A stretch of 48,266 nt of DNA from an uncultured Thermomicrobiales bacterium (GTDB taxonomy: Bacteria > Chloroflexota > Chloroflexia > Thermomicrobiales > CADCWN01): contig CADCWN010000397.1 of the NCBI GenBank assembly GCA_902806415.1, positions 1-48,266 of the forward strand, read 5' to 3'. A model generated the notes under the pieces. That model made no database searches and had not been told where the DNA came from. It saw only the letters and a list, made by a program, of their open reading frames with translations. Shown here in pieces: positions 1 to 7,506 of this stretch (its first letter is position 1; each line of letters starts with the position of its first letter). A program made the position numbers and the translations under genes.

Positions 1-4
1 ACGG

Positions 5-799
5 ATGAGCGGGACCAATCGACGGAACGACGAGACATCGGGTATCGAGGCTCCAGGCCCCCTCGATCGGGCGCTGGACCGCGACCGCGACGATAAGGCC
101 GACATCCTCGAGGGCGGGGCCGACCGCACGACGGCGCGTGGCACCTCCGGCGCGGTGCGCGAGGGCGAGATGCGCATCCCGGTGGCCGAGGAGCGCCTGA
201 CCGTCGGCAAGCGCGAGGTCGAGCTCGGCGAGGTCGACATCCGCAAGACGGTCACCGAGGAGGAGCAGACCGCGGACGTGACGCTGCGCCGCGACGAGGT
301 CCGCGTCGAGGAGGTCGACGTCGCGGATCGCCCGTTGCGCGCTGGCGAGGATGTCTTCGATGAGGGGACCATCCGCGTCCAGGTGCGCGGCGAGGAGGCG
401 GTCGTCGGCAAGGAGACCGTCGTCACCGGCGAGGTCGTGATCGACAAGGAGAGCACCACCCGCCAGGAGCAGGTCCACGGCACCGTCCGCAAGCAGCACA
501 TCGACGTGGATCAGGCGTACCAGGAGGCGCGGGGCGGGTTCGAGCAGCTGCACAGCCAGACGCGCGCCTCGCAGGGCCGCACTTTCGAGCAGGCCGAGCC
601 GCACTATCGCTCCGGCTTCACCGCTGCTCACGACGAGCGCTACGCCGGGCGCGAGTTCGAGGACGCCGAGCCGATGCTGCGCAGCGAGTACGAGTCCGAC
701 ACCCCGCGCCGCAGCGGCGGCGCGAGCGGCGGCGGCGACAGCTGGGAGCACCTACGCCAGGAAGTCCGCGAGGGCTGGAACAAGGCGCGCAATCGGTAG
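5..799 (+). CDS. DUF2382 (YsnF/AvaK-like) stress protein, paralogue 1
   Basis: This is a charged 264-residue soluble protein. Its centre (about residues 55-160) carries the DUF2382 pattern: a PVAEERLTVGKREVELGEV start followed by alternating VTLRRDEVRVEEV and GEEAVVGKETVVTGEVVIDK strands. The family is linked to general stress responses in bacteria, but its biochemistry is unknown. After the domain comes a C-terminal motif, GRTFEQAEPHYRSGF...RYAGREFEDAEP, which the next gene repeats almost exactly. There is no signal peptide or membrane segment. The ATG is only 5 bases from the window edge, so its ribosome site cannot be seen and an upstream start is possible. The paralogue follows 30 bases downstream in the same direction, so the two probably form one transcript. 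Confidence 0.85.
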   Translation: MSGTNRRNDETSGIEAPGPLDRALDRDRDDKADILEGGADRTTARGTSGAVREGEMRIPVAEERLTVGKREVELGEVDIRKTVTEEEQTADVTLRRDEVRVEEVDVADRPLRAGEDVFDEGTIRVQVRGEEAVVGKETVVTGEVVIDKESTTRQEQVHGTVRKQHIDVDQAYQEARGGFEQLHSQTRASQGRTFEQAEPHYRSGFTAAHDERYAGREFEDAEPMLRSEYESDTPRRSGGASGGGDSWEHLRQEVREGWNKARNR

Positions 800-829
800 C
801 GCGGAAGAGCCTGAGAGGGTGAGGGTGGC

Positions 830-1672
830 ATGAGCGCACACGTAGGACACGACGAGATCACGCCCGGCACGCCGGTCTTCGACGCGACCGGCGCGGCACT
901 CGGCCCGGTCGCGTCGAGCGATGCGACCAATCTCTACGTTCTGGATCGCGCGATCCCGCTGTCCGCGATTGCCCGCACCGACCCCTCGGGTATCCACCTC
1001 CACCTGTCGCGCGCGGCGCTCCACGCCGGGGCGGCGACGGAGCAGGCCGCGGCGACAGGGCGGATTGTCGTCTCCCTGGCTGAGGAGCGCCTGACGGTCG
1101 ATACGCGCGAGGTGAATCTCGGCGAGGTGATCATCCGCAAGCGTACGATCGAGGAAGAGCGGATGGTCCCGGTCGTCTTCCGCCGCGAGGAGGTCGAGAT
1201 TATCCGCCGCGAGCCGGGCGAGTCCTGGTCCCCCGGTGACACGCTGGGGGCGGACACCGAGATCACCCGCATCCCCATCAGGGGTCGGGAGGCGATCGTC
1301 GGCACGCAGGCATTCGTCGGGCGCGAGGTGGTCATCGACAAGGCGCGCATCGCCGAGGAAGGGCACGTGACCGGCACCGTGCGCCGGGAGCATGTCACGG
1401 TCGAGGAACGCTACGCGCAGGCCCGCCCCGGACTGGAGCGCGAGTTCGTCGCCGGGCGCGGCGAGACGGGTCGCACCTTCGCTGAGGCCGAGCCGCAGTA
1501 CCGCGTGGGCTTCAATGCTGGCAGCGATCCGCGCTATGCCGGGCGTGACTTCGCTGAGGTCGAACCGGCGGTGCGCCAGGAATATGGCGCGACCGACCAG
1601 GATGGCGGCGACGGCTGGGAGATGTTGCGCCGGGAGATCCGGGGCGGTTTCGAGGCCGCCCGCCGATCATAA
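830..1672 (+). CDS. PRC-barrel-like plus DUF2382 stress protein, paralogue 2
   Basis: The protein has 280 residues. The N-terminal 65 (TPGTPVFDATGAALGPVASS, then LYVLDRAIPLSAIARTD) look like a DUF2171/PRC-barrel module. A DUF2382 domain follows at about residues 75-190 (VSLAEERLTVDTREVNLGEV). The C-terminal GRTFAEAEPQYRVGF...RYAGRDFAEVEP motif matches the upstream paralogue. The fusion of PRC-barrel and DUF2382 is common in stress proteins of Chloroflexota, Deinococcota and cyanobacteria. The chosen ATG follows a GAGGGTGAGGGT purine run. The protein is probably cytoplasmic, because no signal or membrane helix is visible. Molecular function is unknown, and a role in stress tolerance is inferred from the family and neighbours. 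Confidence 0.85.
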   Translation: MSAHVGHDEITPGTPVFDATGAALGPVASSDATNLYVLDRAIPLSAIARTDPSGIHLHLSRAALHAGAATEQAAATGRIVVSLAEERLTVDTREVNLGEVIIRKRTIEEERMVPVVFRREEVEIIRREPGESWSPGDTLGADTEITRIPIRGREAIVGTQAFVGREVVIDKARIAEEGHVTGTVRREHVTVEERYAQARPGLEREFVAGRGETGRTFAEAEPQYRVGFNAGSDPRYAGRDFAEVEPAVRQEYGATDQDGGDGWEMLRREIRGGFEAARRS

Positions 1673-1705
1673 ACGGCCCGCGCTCTGCGGGTCCCAATTA
1701 AGCAC

Positions 1706-1721
1706 GGCGTGCATGCACGCC
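1706..1721. promoter_or_regulatory. Perfect 16-bp palindrome upstream of the YflT-like gene
   Basis: GGCGTGCATGCACGCC is a perfect palindrome that ends 20 bases before the ATG of the next gene and lies 33 bases after the previous stop. With no loop it is more likely a dimeric repressor site than an RNA hairpin. The regulator is unknown. Confidence 0.4.
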
Positions 1722-1741
1722 AATTACGAAAGGAAGTTCAT

Positions 1742-2284
1742 ATGGTGACAGCAGCAAACCAGATGACGAACAATCGGCACACGGTGGTGGGCGTCTTCGA
1801 CGGCCCGAACCACGCCGAGCAGGCCCTGAACGGGCTGAAGAACGCCGGGTTCACGCCGGAGCAGGTCTCCGTGGTGGCGAAGGAGAGCGCGGAGACGCGC
1901 CAGATGGTCGATAACACGGGCATGGGCGATGGCGAGGCAGCCGGCAGCGGCGCGGTGGCCGGGACGGTCATCGGCGGGATCGCTGGTTGGCTCTTCGGGA
2001 TCAGCGCCCTGGCGATCCCCGGCATCGGCCCGATCGTCGGCGCGGGGATCATCGGCACCACCCTCGCCGGCGCGGGGATCGGCGCGGCGACCGGCGGGCT
2101 GATCGGCGCGCTCACGGCTGAGGGCGTTGATGAGGCGGACGCGAAGGGTTACGAGGAGAATGTCCGCCAGGGCAGCATCCTGCTGACCGCCCACGCTTCG
2201 AGCAACGAACAAGAGCAACAGGCGCGCGAAATCTTCAACAGCGTCAGCGGCGGCAGCGTCCGCAGCTACAATCGCCCCAGCTAG
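1742..2284 (+). CDS. General stress protein 17M/YflT-like protein with glycine-zipper membrane segment
   Basis: The 180-residue protein opens with a YflT/GSP17M-type domain (HTVVGVFDGPNHAEQALNGL, then GFTPEQVSVVAKE). Two glycine-rich hydrophobic stretches follow at about residues 68-125, typical of glycine-zipper membrane segments. The end (GYEENVRQGSILLTAHASS) resembles the heavy-metal/DUF1269-type tail of this family. The protein probably sits at the membrane and serves general stress, as suggested by the two DUF2382 genes upstream. The ATG at 1742 was preferred over an in-frame ATG 33 bases upstream because AGGAAG lies 7 bases before it. Confidence 0.8.
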   Translation: MVTAANQMTNNRHTVVGVFDGPNHAEQALNGLKNAGFTPEQVSVVAKESAETRQMVDNTGMGDGEAAGSGAVAGTVIGGIAGWLFGISALAIPGIGPIVGAGIIGTTLAGAGIGAATGGLIGALTAEGVDEADAKGYEENVRQGSILLTAHASSNEQEQQAREIFNSVSGGSVRSYNRPS

Positions 2285-2490
2285 GTCGAACCAACCCACA
2301 ACAATCGCGACGATGCAGCGGTGGCCCCCACCCTCCCAGGGAACGGGGGTCACCGTTTCTCCTCCGACCCATCCACTCTGTCCGACAAGACGTAAGGTGG
2401 ATAGAAGGAACCGGGAAGGAGATGCGAGAGAAGGGGAACGCAGCCCGGCACAACGATGATCTGGATGCATAAGGTAGAGGAGAGATCACG

Positions 2491-3048
2491 ATGAAAATCC
2501 GTCACTTCGGGGCCTTGTTCGCGCTGATCCTCAGCATGGTCACGTTCATCGCGCTCGCCGGACCGGCCGCCGCCGCCAACCCGATCACGATCCAGCTCGG
2601 GCCGCAGAACAACTCCGGGATCAACGGCACCGCCACCCTGACCGAGATGGCCAACGGGCAGACCCAGGTCGTCGTCAATGTCACCGGCTTCCAGGCGGGC
2701 GTCCCCTCGCCGATCCACATCCATGAGGGGACCTGCGCCACCCTCAACCCCTCCGTTAAGTTCCCGCTCACCAACCTGGTCAACGGTCAGTCCACGACGA
2801 TGGTGAACGCCTCGCTCACGGCGATCCTCGGGCAGCCGCACGCCATCAACGCCCACAAGTCGGCCCAGGAGGCCAGCGTCTACGTCGCCTGTGGCAACAT
2901 CACCGCGCAGGCACCGACCGCCGTGCCGCGCTCCGGCGGTGGCGGGATGGCCGAGAGCAATGCGCCGCTGGCCTGGATCGCTGGCGGGACGCTGCTGGCG
3001 GTCGCCCTGGCGGGTGGGCTCCTCAGCTTGCGCCGCCGCGCCGCGTAA
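2491..3048 (+). CDS. Secreted CHRD-like protein with C-terminal membrane anchor
   Basis: The 185-residue protein has a classic signal peptide (MKIRHFGALFALILSMVTFI, then a small-residue AGPAAAA site near residue 28). A beta-rich domain follows at about residues 30-140 with NITGF/HIHEGTC-type motifs, like CHRD or Cu/Zn-SOD-like folds (PIHIHEGTCATLNP). Next come a short Pro/Gly/Ser linker and a terminal hydrophobic helix (LAWIAGGTLLAVALAGGLLSL) closed by RRRAA, as in cell-surface anchored proteins. The start is set by GGAG about 9 bases upstream. The conserved His/Cys cluster could bind metal, but that is inference. A strong terminator follows. Confidence 0.75.
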   Translation: MKIRHFGALFALILSMVTFIALAGPAAAANPITIQLGPQNNSGINGTATLTEMANGQTQVVVNVTGFQAGVPSPIHIHEGTCATLNPSVKFPLTNLVNGQSTTMVNASLTAILGQPHAINAHKSAQEASVYVACGNITAQAPTAVPRSGGGGMAESNAPLAWIAGGTLLAVALAGGLLSLRRRAA

Positions 3049-3076
3049 GCGAGCAGAACAGACTATTTGTTGCGAA

Positions 3077-3116
3077 AAGAGGCCGACCGGGACACGAGCG
3101 TCCCGGTCGGCCTCTT
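3077..3116 (+). terminator. Strong hairpin terminator after the secreted protein gene
   Basis: A perfect 17-bp stem (3077-3093 with 3100-3116) encloses a 6-base loop, ACGAGC. The stem starts AAGAGGCC and ends GGCCTCTT, so the AA/TT pairs at its base stand in for a U-tract. It lies 28 bases after the stop and can work in both directions. Confidence 0.8.
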
Positions 3117-3191
3117 CGCGTGCCGCCGTGGGAGTGCTGCACCGCTGAAACTGATCGCGCGGGATCCTCTCGGGATGGGCCGACTCGGCCC

Positions 3192-3614
3192 TCAGCCCGC
3201 CGCCCGCGTCAGGATCACGATCGGGATCTCGCGGGTCGTCTTGCGCTGGTGGCGGACGAAGAACGGGTAGTCCTCGATGAGCCGCGACCAGAGCCGCGCG
3301 CGCTCCTCCCCCGCAGCTGTTTCCGCGACCATCGGGCGTGTCTCGGCCCCGCGCCGGATCGTGACGCGCGGATTCGCCCGCAGGTTAAGATACCAGGCGG
3401 GGTGGGCCGCCTGCCCGAGCGCGGACGCGACGACGAGGAGGCGGTCGCCGTCGGTGACATACCCGACGGGGCAGGTGCGTTCCTGCCCGCTCTTGTGCCC
3501 GGTCGTGGTTAGCAGGAGGATCGGCATCTTGCCCACCGCGCCGCCGAACTTCCCGTCGCTCAGGCGATACAGCCTGCGGTGGAGTGACCCGACCGCGCGC
3601 ATGACGAGCCCCAT
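3192..3614 (-). CDS. Deazaflavin (F420)-dependent nitroreductase family protein
   Basis: The 140-residue protein matches the DUF385/DDN family: KMPILLLTTTGHKSGQERTC, then VASALGQAAHPAWYLNLRAN and VTIRRGAETRPMVAE. Members bind F420 in a split beta-barrel and reduce quinones or nitro compounds. The GxKSGxxRxxP-type stretch and the HPAWYLNL stretch are the hallmarks. The length is normal for the family. The start at 3614 has GGAGAAGGGG just upstream. It lies 128 bases downstream of dnaA on the same strand. F420 use fits Chloroflexota, but the real substrate cannot be told from sequence. Confidence 0.85.
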   Translation of the reverse strand: MGLVMRAVGSLHRRLYRLSDGKFGGAVGKMPILLLTTTGHKSGQERTCPVGYVTDGDRLLVVASALGQAAHPAWYLNLRANPRVTIRRGAETRPMVAETAAGEERARLWSRLIEDYPFFVRHQRKTTREIPIVILTRAAG

Positions 3615-3742
3615 GAACCCCTTCTCCAGTCACCGAGCGCAGCGCCCGCCGAACGGTGCCGGGCAATCCGGCGCCCGAGGCACACACCGGCACGATAGGG
3701 GGCCGGATAATCCACCCCCCGTGGTCAGATGCGAGGGCGATC

Positions 3743-5209
3743 TCAGGCGGCCCCATCGGCGGAGTAGAGCATCTCGCGCACCGTGAGAATCTCCTGGCGA
3801 CGGTCGGCGTTGCGCTCGATCTCGCCGCCCATCTTCTCGATCCCGTGCAAGATCGTCGTGTGATCGCGCCCGCCCAGCGCCTCGCCGATGTCCACCAGCG
3901 AGCGATCGGTCTCCTCGCGCATCACGTACATCGCCACCTGGCGCGGGATGACGATATCCTTGGTGCGCCCCTTCCCCTTCAGGTCTTTCTCCGGCACGCT
4001 ATAGAAACGCGCGACCGCCTCCAGGATCCGCGGCAGGGTGATCAATTTGCGCTTGCTGTTCATCTGCGGGTCGTTCATCGCACCGGTCGCCAGCGCCAGC
4101 GTCACCGGCACCCGCTCCAACTGCGCGTGGGCGATGATCCGGTTCAGCGTCCCTTCCAGCTCGCGGATATTGCTCTGCACCTTCTGCGCGACGTACTCGA
4201 TCACGTCGCGCGGCACGTGCAGCCCGCCCGCCTCGCCGCGCTGCTGGAGGATCGCGATCCGCGTCTCCAGATCGGGCGGCTGCACGTCGGCGATCAGCCC
4301 CCACTCGAAGCGCGAGCGGAGGCGGTCTTCGAGGGTCTGGATCGCCTTCGGATGCCGATCGCTGGAGAGGATGATGTGCTTGCCCAGCTGGTGCAGATGG
4401 TTGAAGGTGTGGAAGAACTCCTCCTGCGTCGAGTCTTTGCCGGCGATGAATTGGATGTCATCGATCATCAGGATATCGACCGTCCGGTAGCGGTCCCGGA
4501 ACTCCTCCATCTTATTGGAGCGGATCGAGGCGATCATCTCGTTGGTGAACCGCTCGGAGGTCAAGTAGAGGACGCGCATCTCGGCCCCGTGCCGCGCCTT
4601 GGCGTGGTGGCCGATCGCGTGCATCAGATGGGTCTTGCCCAGCCCGACCCCGCCGTGCAGGAAGAGCGGGTTGTAGACCCCGCCCGGATTGTCGGCCACC
4701 GCGAGGCTGGCGGCGTGCGCAAGGCGATTGCTCGGCCCGACGATGAAGGTGCCGAAGACGTAGCGCGGGGTGAGGCCGTCGCTGCCGACCGTGCCGAGTT
4801 CCAACTGCTGCGCTGGCAGCGCCCCGACGGTGCTGGGGCGCGCGTTCGATTCGGACGGGGCAGGGTGCGCCTTCCCCCGCGCTGGAGCGTCGGGCCGCGC
4901 AGTGGGCACCTTGACCGGGGTGGTGTCTTTCGTCTCGGTGCCGGGGAGGGTGCCATTGAGGACGCTGAACTCGACCGTGACCGGCTTCCGCGTCAGCACG
5001 CTCAGGCTGGCATTGATCTTCTCGCGATACTTCTTGGCGAGATTCTCAACCGCGAATGTATCGGGCGCGCCAACGATCGCCGTGCCGGCCTCGGTGTCGA
5101 GATCGAGCAGACGGGTCGGCTCCAGCCAGGTCCGATACTCGCGCTCGCTGACCCGAGCCTTGGCTTTCAAGTCGTTAAGCACGATCCGCCAAGTCTGGTC
5201 GATATGCAT
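3743..5209 (-). CDS. dnaA: Chromosomal replication initiator DnaA
   Basis: The 488-residue protein is full-length DnaA, which binds oriC and melts it in an ATP-dependent way. Domain I (residues 1-85) includes the YRTWLEPTRLL helix, and a Pro/Ala-rich linker covers about 90-145. The AAA+ domain has Walker A GGVGLGKT at 186-193, Walker B LMIDD at 247-251, sensor SSDRHPK at 282-288 and the arginine finger region RLRSRFEWG at 296-304. Domain IV ends with the DnaA-box-binding signature GGRDHTT at 446-452. The ATG at 5209 is preferred over the in-frame GTG four codons upstream because GGAG sits 6 bases before it. No dnaN follows, so the usual dnaA-dnaN order is broken here. Confidence 0.97.
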   Translation of the reverse strand: MHIDQTWRIVLNDLKAKARVSEREYRTWLEPTRLLDLDTEAGTAIVGAPDTFAVENLAKKYREKINASLSVLTRKPVTVEFSVLNGTLPGTETKDTTPVKVPTARPDAPARGKAHPAPSESNARPSTVGALPAQQLELGTVGSDGLTPRYVFGTFIVGPSNRLAHAASLAVADNPGGVYNPLFLHGGVGLGKTHLMHAIGHHAKARHGAEMRVLYLTSERFTNEMIASIRSNKMEEFRDRYRTVDILMIDDIQFIAGKDSTQEEFFHTFNHLHQLGKHIILSSDRHPKAIQTLEDRLRSRFEWGLIADVQPPDLETRIAILQQRGEAGGLHVPRDVIEYVAQKVQSNIRELEGTLNRIIAHAQLERVPVTLALATGAMNDPQMNSKRKLITLPRILEAVARFYSVPEKDLKGKGRTKDIVIPRQVAMYVMREETDRSLVDIGEALGGRDHTTILHGIEKMGGEIERNADRRQEILTVREMLYSADGAA

Positions 5210-5308
5210 CTCGCACTCCACGCCCTATCGCCGCCGTCGCTTCGGTGGTGTACGTACAATCATAGCAGGGGATACGGGAGGCCGCAAGTCGGGGTCATCC
5301 GGACCGCT

Positions 5309-5379
5309 GGGCTTATGCGCGAGCGCGGCGGGCGGTTGAAACCGCCCGCCAGCGTTAGTATCGCCTCGCGCATAAGCCC
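5309..5379. repeat. Nested palindrome upstream of dnaA with TGAA-loop core
   Basis: An outer 15-bp perfect inverted repeat (5309-5323, GGGCTTATGCGCGAG, with 5365-5379) encloses an inner hairpin at 5327-5350 whose stem GGCGGGCGGT/ACCGCCCGCC has the loop TGAA. It lies in the 390-bp gap between dnaA (minus) and the His-rich membrane gene (plus). I found no TTATCCACA-type DnaA boxes and no AT-rich unwinding element in this gap, so nothing here marks it as oriC. The inner hairpin belongs to the TTCA/TGAA-loop family seen elsewhere in the window. Confidence 0.75.
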
Positions 5380-5599
5380 TGATCTGGGCTACCAGGGCGC
5401 GAAGATCCTCCGGCTGAGGCGAGGCCGCTCGCGAGCGATCACTGGCTTGGCCGACCCTCTGAGCCAAATATCTCGGGAATTTTCCGCGCCGGGTTGCGCG
5501 TTCACCGTCAGTGACAGCCACCTAGCGCGGCTGCTATCGTTAGCGCCCGGGGATATGATCCCTCGGCGGATGGGCGGCATGATTGGCGGGGCAGGGACG

Positions 5600-6031
5600 A
5601 TGACGACGTATCGGGCCGGGAACACAGCGGGGCGTGCGCGCATTCAAGCGCTTGCGCCGTGGTGCTTGCTCGTCTTCGCCCTCGTCGTCCTGCACCTCGC
5701 CCTGATGACGAGCGAACACCACGGTGGGATAGGCGCGTCGCACCACGAGGGGATCACTGCCATCCCCGCCGCCCTCGCCGACCTTACTGCCATGCCCGAT
5801 CACGGCCACGGTCACAGTGAGCACAATGCCCCGAGCAGCACGCTCGCTGGCTGCCCGGTGGGGCAGGCGACCCTGCCCCTCCTCCTGCTGCTCGGCATCG
5901 TCGGGCTCCTCTTCGGCCGTCCGGCGGCGAGGATAGGGGGCGCGATGGTCGCCACCCGGCGCGCTCCGTCATCCCCGCCGCCGCTCGCGGCGACACAACG
6001 TCGCGCCCTCCTGCAAATCTTCATCATCTGA
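5600..6031 (+). CDS. Small His-rich membrane protein (DUF6153-like)
   Basis: The 143-residue protein has a first hydrophobic helix (PWCLLVFALVVLHLALM), an outside loop rich in histidine (SEHHGG, ASHHEG, DHGHGHSEH) and a second helix (LPLLLLLGIVGLLFG), then a basic tail. The layout resembles DUF6153 proteins, which in Actinomycetota often sit next to DUF305 genes, as here. Metal (copper) handling at the membrane is inferred from the His cluster and the neighbour. The start at 5600 has GGGA just upstream, and an in-frame ATG at 5579 is a fair alternative. The reading frame stays open far upstream, but only this part has protein-like composition. Confidence 0.6.
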   Translation: MTTYRAGNTAGRARIQALAPWCLLVFALVVLHLALMTSEHHGGIGASHHEGITAIPAALADLTAMPDHGHGHSEHNAPSSTLAGCPVGQATLPLLLLLGIVGLLFGRPAARIGGAMVATRRAPSSPPPLAATQRRALLQIFII

Positions 6032-6051
6032 TTCCCCCGCACGCCGCGCCA

Positions 6052-6101
6052 ACGGTCGCCCCGCGACCGTGCTTCGTCGCGCCCCACGCCGGTTGGGGCG
6101 C
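6052..6101 (+). other. Two hairpins between the His-rich gene and the DUF305 gene
   Basis: ACGGTCG/CGACCGT (6052-6058 with 6064-6070, loop CCCCG) is followed by GCGCCCCA/TGGGGCGC (6079-6086 with 6094-6101). No U-tract follows either one. They could weakly end the upstream transcript or stabilise the downstream one. Confidence 0.4.
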
Positions 6102-6133
6102 CTGACACCACGCGCATCGGAGGACACCTTCTC

Positions 6134-6712
6134 ATGGCTATACACACACGACGCTCGTTCCTGGTCGGCCTCACCGTCTCGGGCGGGGCTTTGGTCCTCG
6201 CCGCCTGCGGGATGGGCGGGTCGGGCCACGGCGGGATGAATCACGGCGGCGGCAATGCCACCCCCTACGACCAGAACTTCATCGACGGGATGGTGCCGCA
6301 CCATCAGGCGGCGGTCGAGATGGCCAAGGTGGCGCAGACCAAAGCCGAGCATGCGGAGCTCAAAGCCCTCGCCAGCGCGATCGTCGCCGACCAGGATGGC
6401 GAGATCGCCCAGATGAAGGGCTGGCGCAAGGCGTGGTACGGCAGCGACCAGATCGCGCCGGGGATGGGCGGGCACCAGATGGGCGGGATGGACACCGACC
6501 TCACCGCCCTGGCGAACGCCACCCCCTTCGACCGCGCCTTCATCGACGCGATGATCCCGCACCACGAGAGCGCGGTCATGATGGCGAAAGAGGCGCAGAC
6601 GAAGGCCGAGCACCAGGAGATCAAGGATCTCGCCGGGCGGATCATCGCTTCCCAGGGGCGCGAGATCGACCAGATGAAAACCTGGCGCGCGCAATGGTAT
6701 CCGGGCCAGTAA
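6134..6712 (+). CDS. Tat-exported lipoprotein with two DUF305 domains
   Basis: The 192-residue protein starts with a twin-arginine motif (TRRSFLVG, RR at 6-7) and a lipobox VLAAC with Cys25, so it should be exported folded and lipid-anchored outside the membrane. A Gly/His/Met-rich linker follows. Two DUF305 units come next: one at about 41-95 (FIDGMVPHHQAAVEMAK) and one at about 125-190 (FIDAMIPHHESAVMMAKEAQ). Each has the PHH...MA metal-site pattern of this four-helix, ferritin-like family. DUF305 proteins are tied to copper resistance. The start has GGAGG 10 bases upstream. The His-rich gene before it and the ATPase remnant after it support a copper role. Confidence 0.9.
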   Translation: MAIHTRRSFLVGLTVSGGALVLAACGMGGSGHGGMNHGGGNATPYDQNFIDGMVPHHQAAVEMAKVAQTKAEHAELKALASAIVADQDGEIAQMKGWRKAWYGSDQIAPGMGGHQMGGMDTDLTALANATPFDRAFIDAMIPHHESAVMMAKEAQTKAEHQEIKDLAGRIIASQGREIDQMKTWRAQWYPGQ

Positions 6713-6735
6713 CGTCGCAAGGATGCAGCACCACC

Positions 6736-6894
6736 GACCTGGGCAGTTACCCGATCGGCACCGGGGTCTTCTACCCGGCCTTCGGGCTCATACTGCGCCC
6801 CGAGCGGTCGGCGTTGCTGATGGCCCCCTCCTCGATCATCGTCGTGGTCAACGCGGTGCTGCTGCGGCGGGTCGAGGGGGAGTTGGGGTCGTAA
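6736..6894 (+). pseudogene. Remnant of a heavy-metal P-type ATPase C-terminus
   Basis: One frame here reads DLGSYPIGTGVFYPAFGLIL, then RPERSALLMAPSSIIVVVNA and VLLRRVEGELGS, then a stop. This matches the last two transmembrane helices of copper-type P1B ATPases (AGVFYPxFGLxLxPxxAALxM, SSxxVVxNAxxLRR). There is no start codon, and the preceding bases encode the DUF305 protein in another frame, so only the last ~52 codons of the ATPase survive. It suggests that a copA-like gene once stood beside the DUF305 gene and was deleted. The tail is well preserved, so the loss may be recent. Confidence 0.6.
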
Positions 6895-6991
6895 GTCCCG
6901 AGTCGTGAGAGGGCCGGAACAGGAGGAGGGGAGGCGCGGGGAGAGGGATCGGCCAGAGGAGCGCCTACCCACGAGGGTAAGCATTGCGGTC

Positions 6992-7091
6992 GGTTGTAGG
7001 GGCGTATCGCATACGCCCGCCCGTCGTCCTCCCACAACGGTTCGTAGACACCCCGGCGTGGGTCGGGCGTATGCCATACGCCCCTACAACC
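6992..7091. repeat. Inverted repeat of GGGCGTATG-type arms
   Basis: Two 28-bp arms (6992-7019 and 7064-7091) pair with one mismatch around a 44-base spacer. Each arm is itself nearly palindromic around GGGCGTAT/ATACGCCC and starts GGTTGTAGGGG. With four nested palindromic halves this looks like a non-coding mobile repeat (MITE- or REP-like). It has no coding content. Confidence 0.8.
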
Positions 7092-7506
7092 AACGGTGGT
7101 CGGTATCCCCCGCCTCGATCGTTTCCCTCACGCCAGGGACGCCGCCATGCTCGCCCACTACCGCCCTGCACGTCCCTTCACCTCCAGAATCGGTGGGGCA
7201 GGAGGGCCGCTCCCCTTTCGACCTGCGGCCTGCGACCTTCGACCCACCCCCCGCGCTCCCGCGCAACCGCCCGCCCCGCCAACCGTTCCACAGGCACTGG
7301 CAGTTCAGGGGAATGGCGCTCGACCATGTCCGTTCGGGGAATTGTGGATCGGCTCGCGCGGCGTCAGCTCCCTCCGTGGTACTTCGCTCCCGAATCTCGC
7401 GTGTGGATACGGATTTCACCGGCTTGATATGGTAGTGTACCCACGGTTCGCCAAGACCGTGAGAGAGACAAAGGCCGCGCGCGCGGCCAGGAGGGAAGGA
7501 AGCTCG
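7092..7506. other. Intergenic DNA with a degenerate heptamer array
   Basis: No gene is supported in this stretch. It holds one heptamer run at 7222-7249 (CCTGCGG, CCTGCGA, CCTTCGA, CCCACCC) with the same 7-base period as the AGTC family elsewhere, but no inverted partner. The promoter of the CAP gene must lie in the AT-richer part after about 7400, although no clean -35/-10 pair can be named. Confidence 0.4.

Noticed and set aside
5327-5350. CRISPR-like GTTGAAAC in the dnaA upstream palindrome
   Set aside because: It occurs once in this place with no spacers or cas genes, and fits the TGAA-loop hairpin family better.
5210-5599. oriC next to dnaA
   Set aside because: No TTATCCACA-type boxes and no AT-rich unwinding stretch could be found by eye.
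3656-6031. A 791-codon plus-strand frame across dnaA
   Set aside because: It is antisense to dnaA, which has all DnaA motifs. The long frame is an effect of high GC. Only the final 144 codons (5600-6031) are protein-like and were kept.
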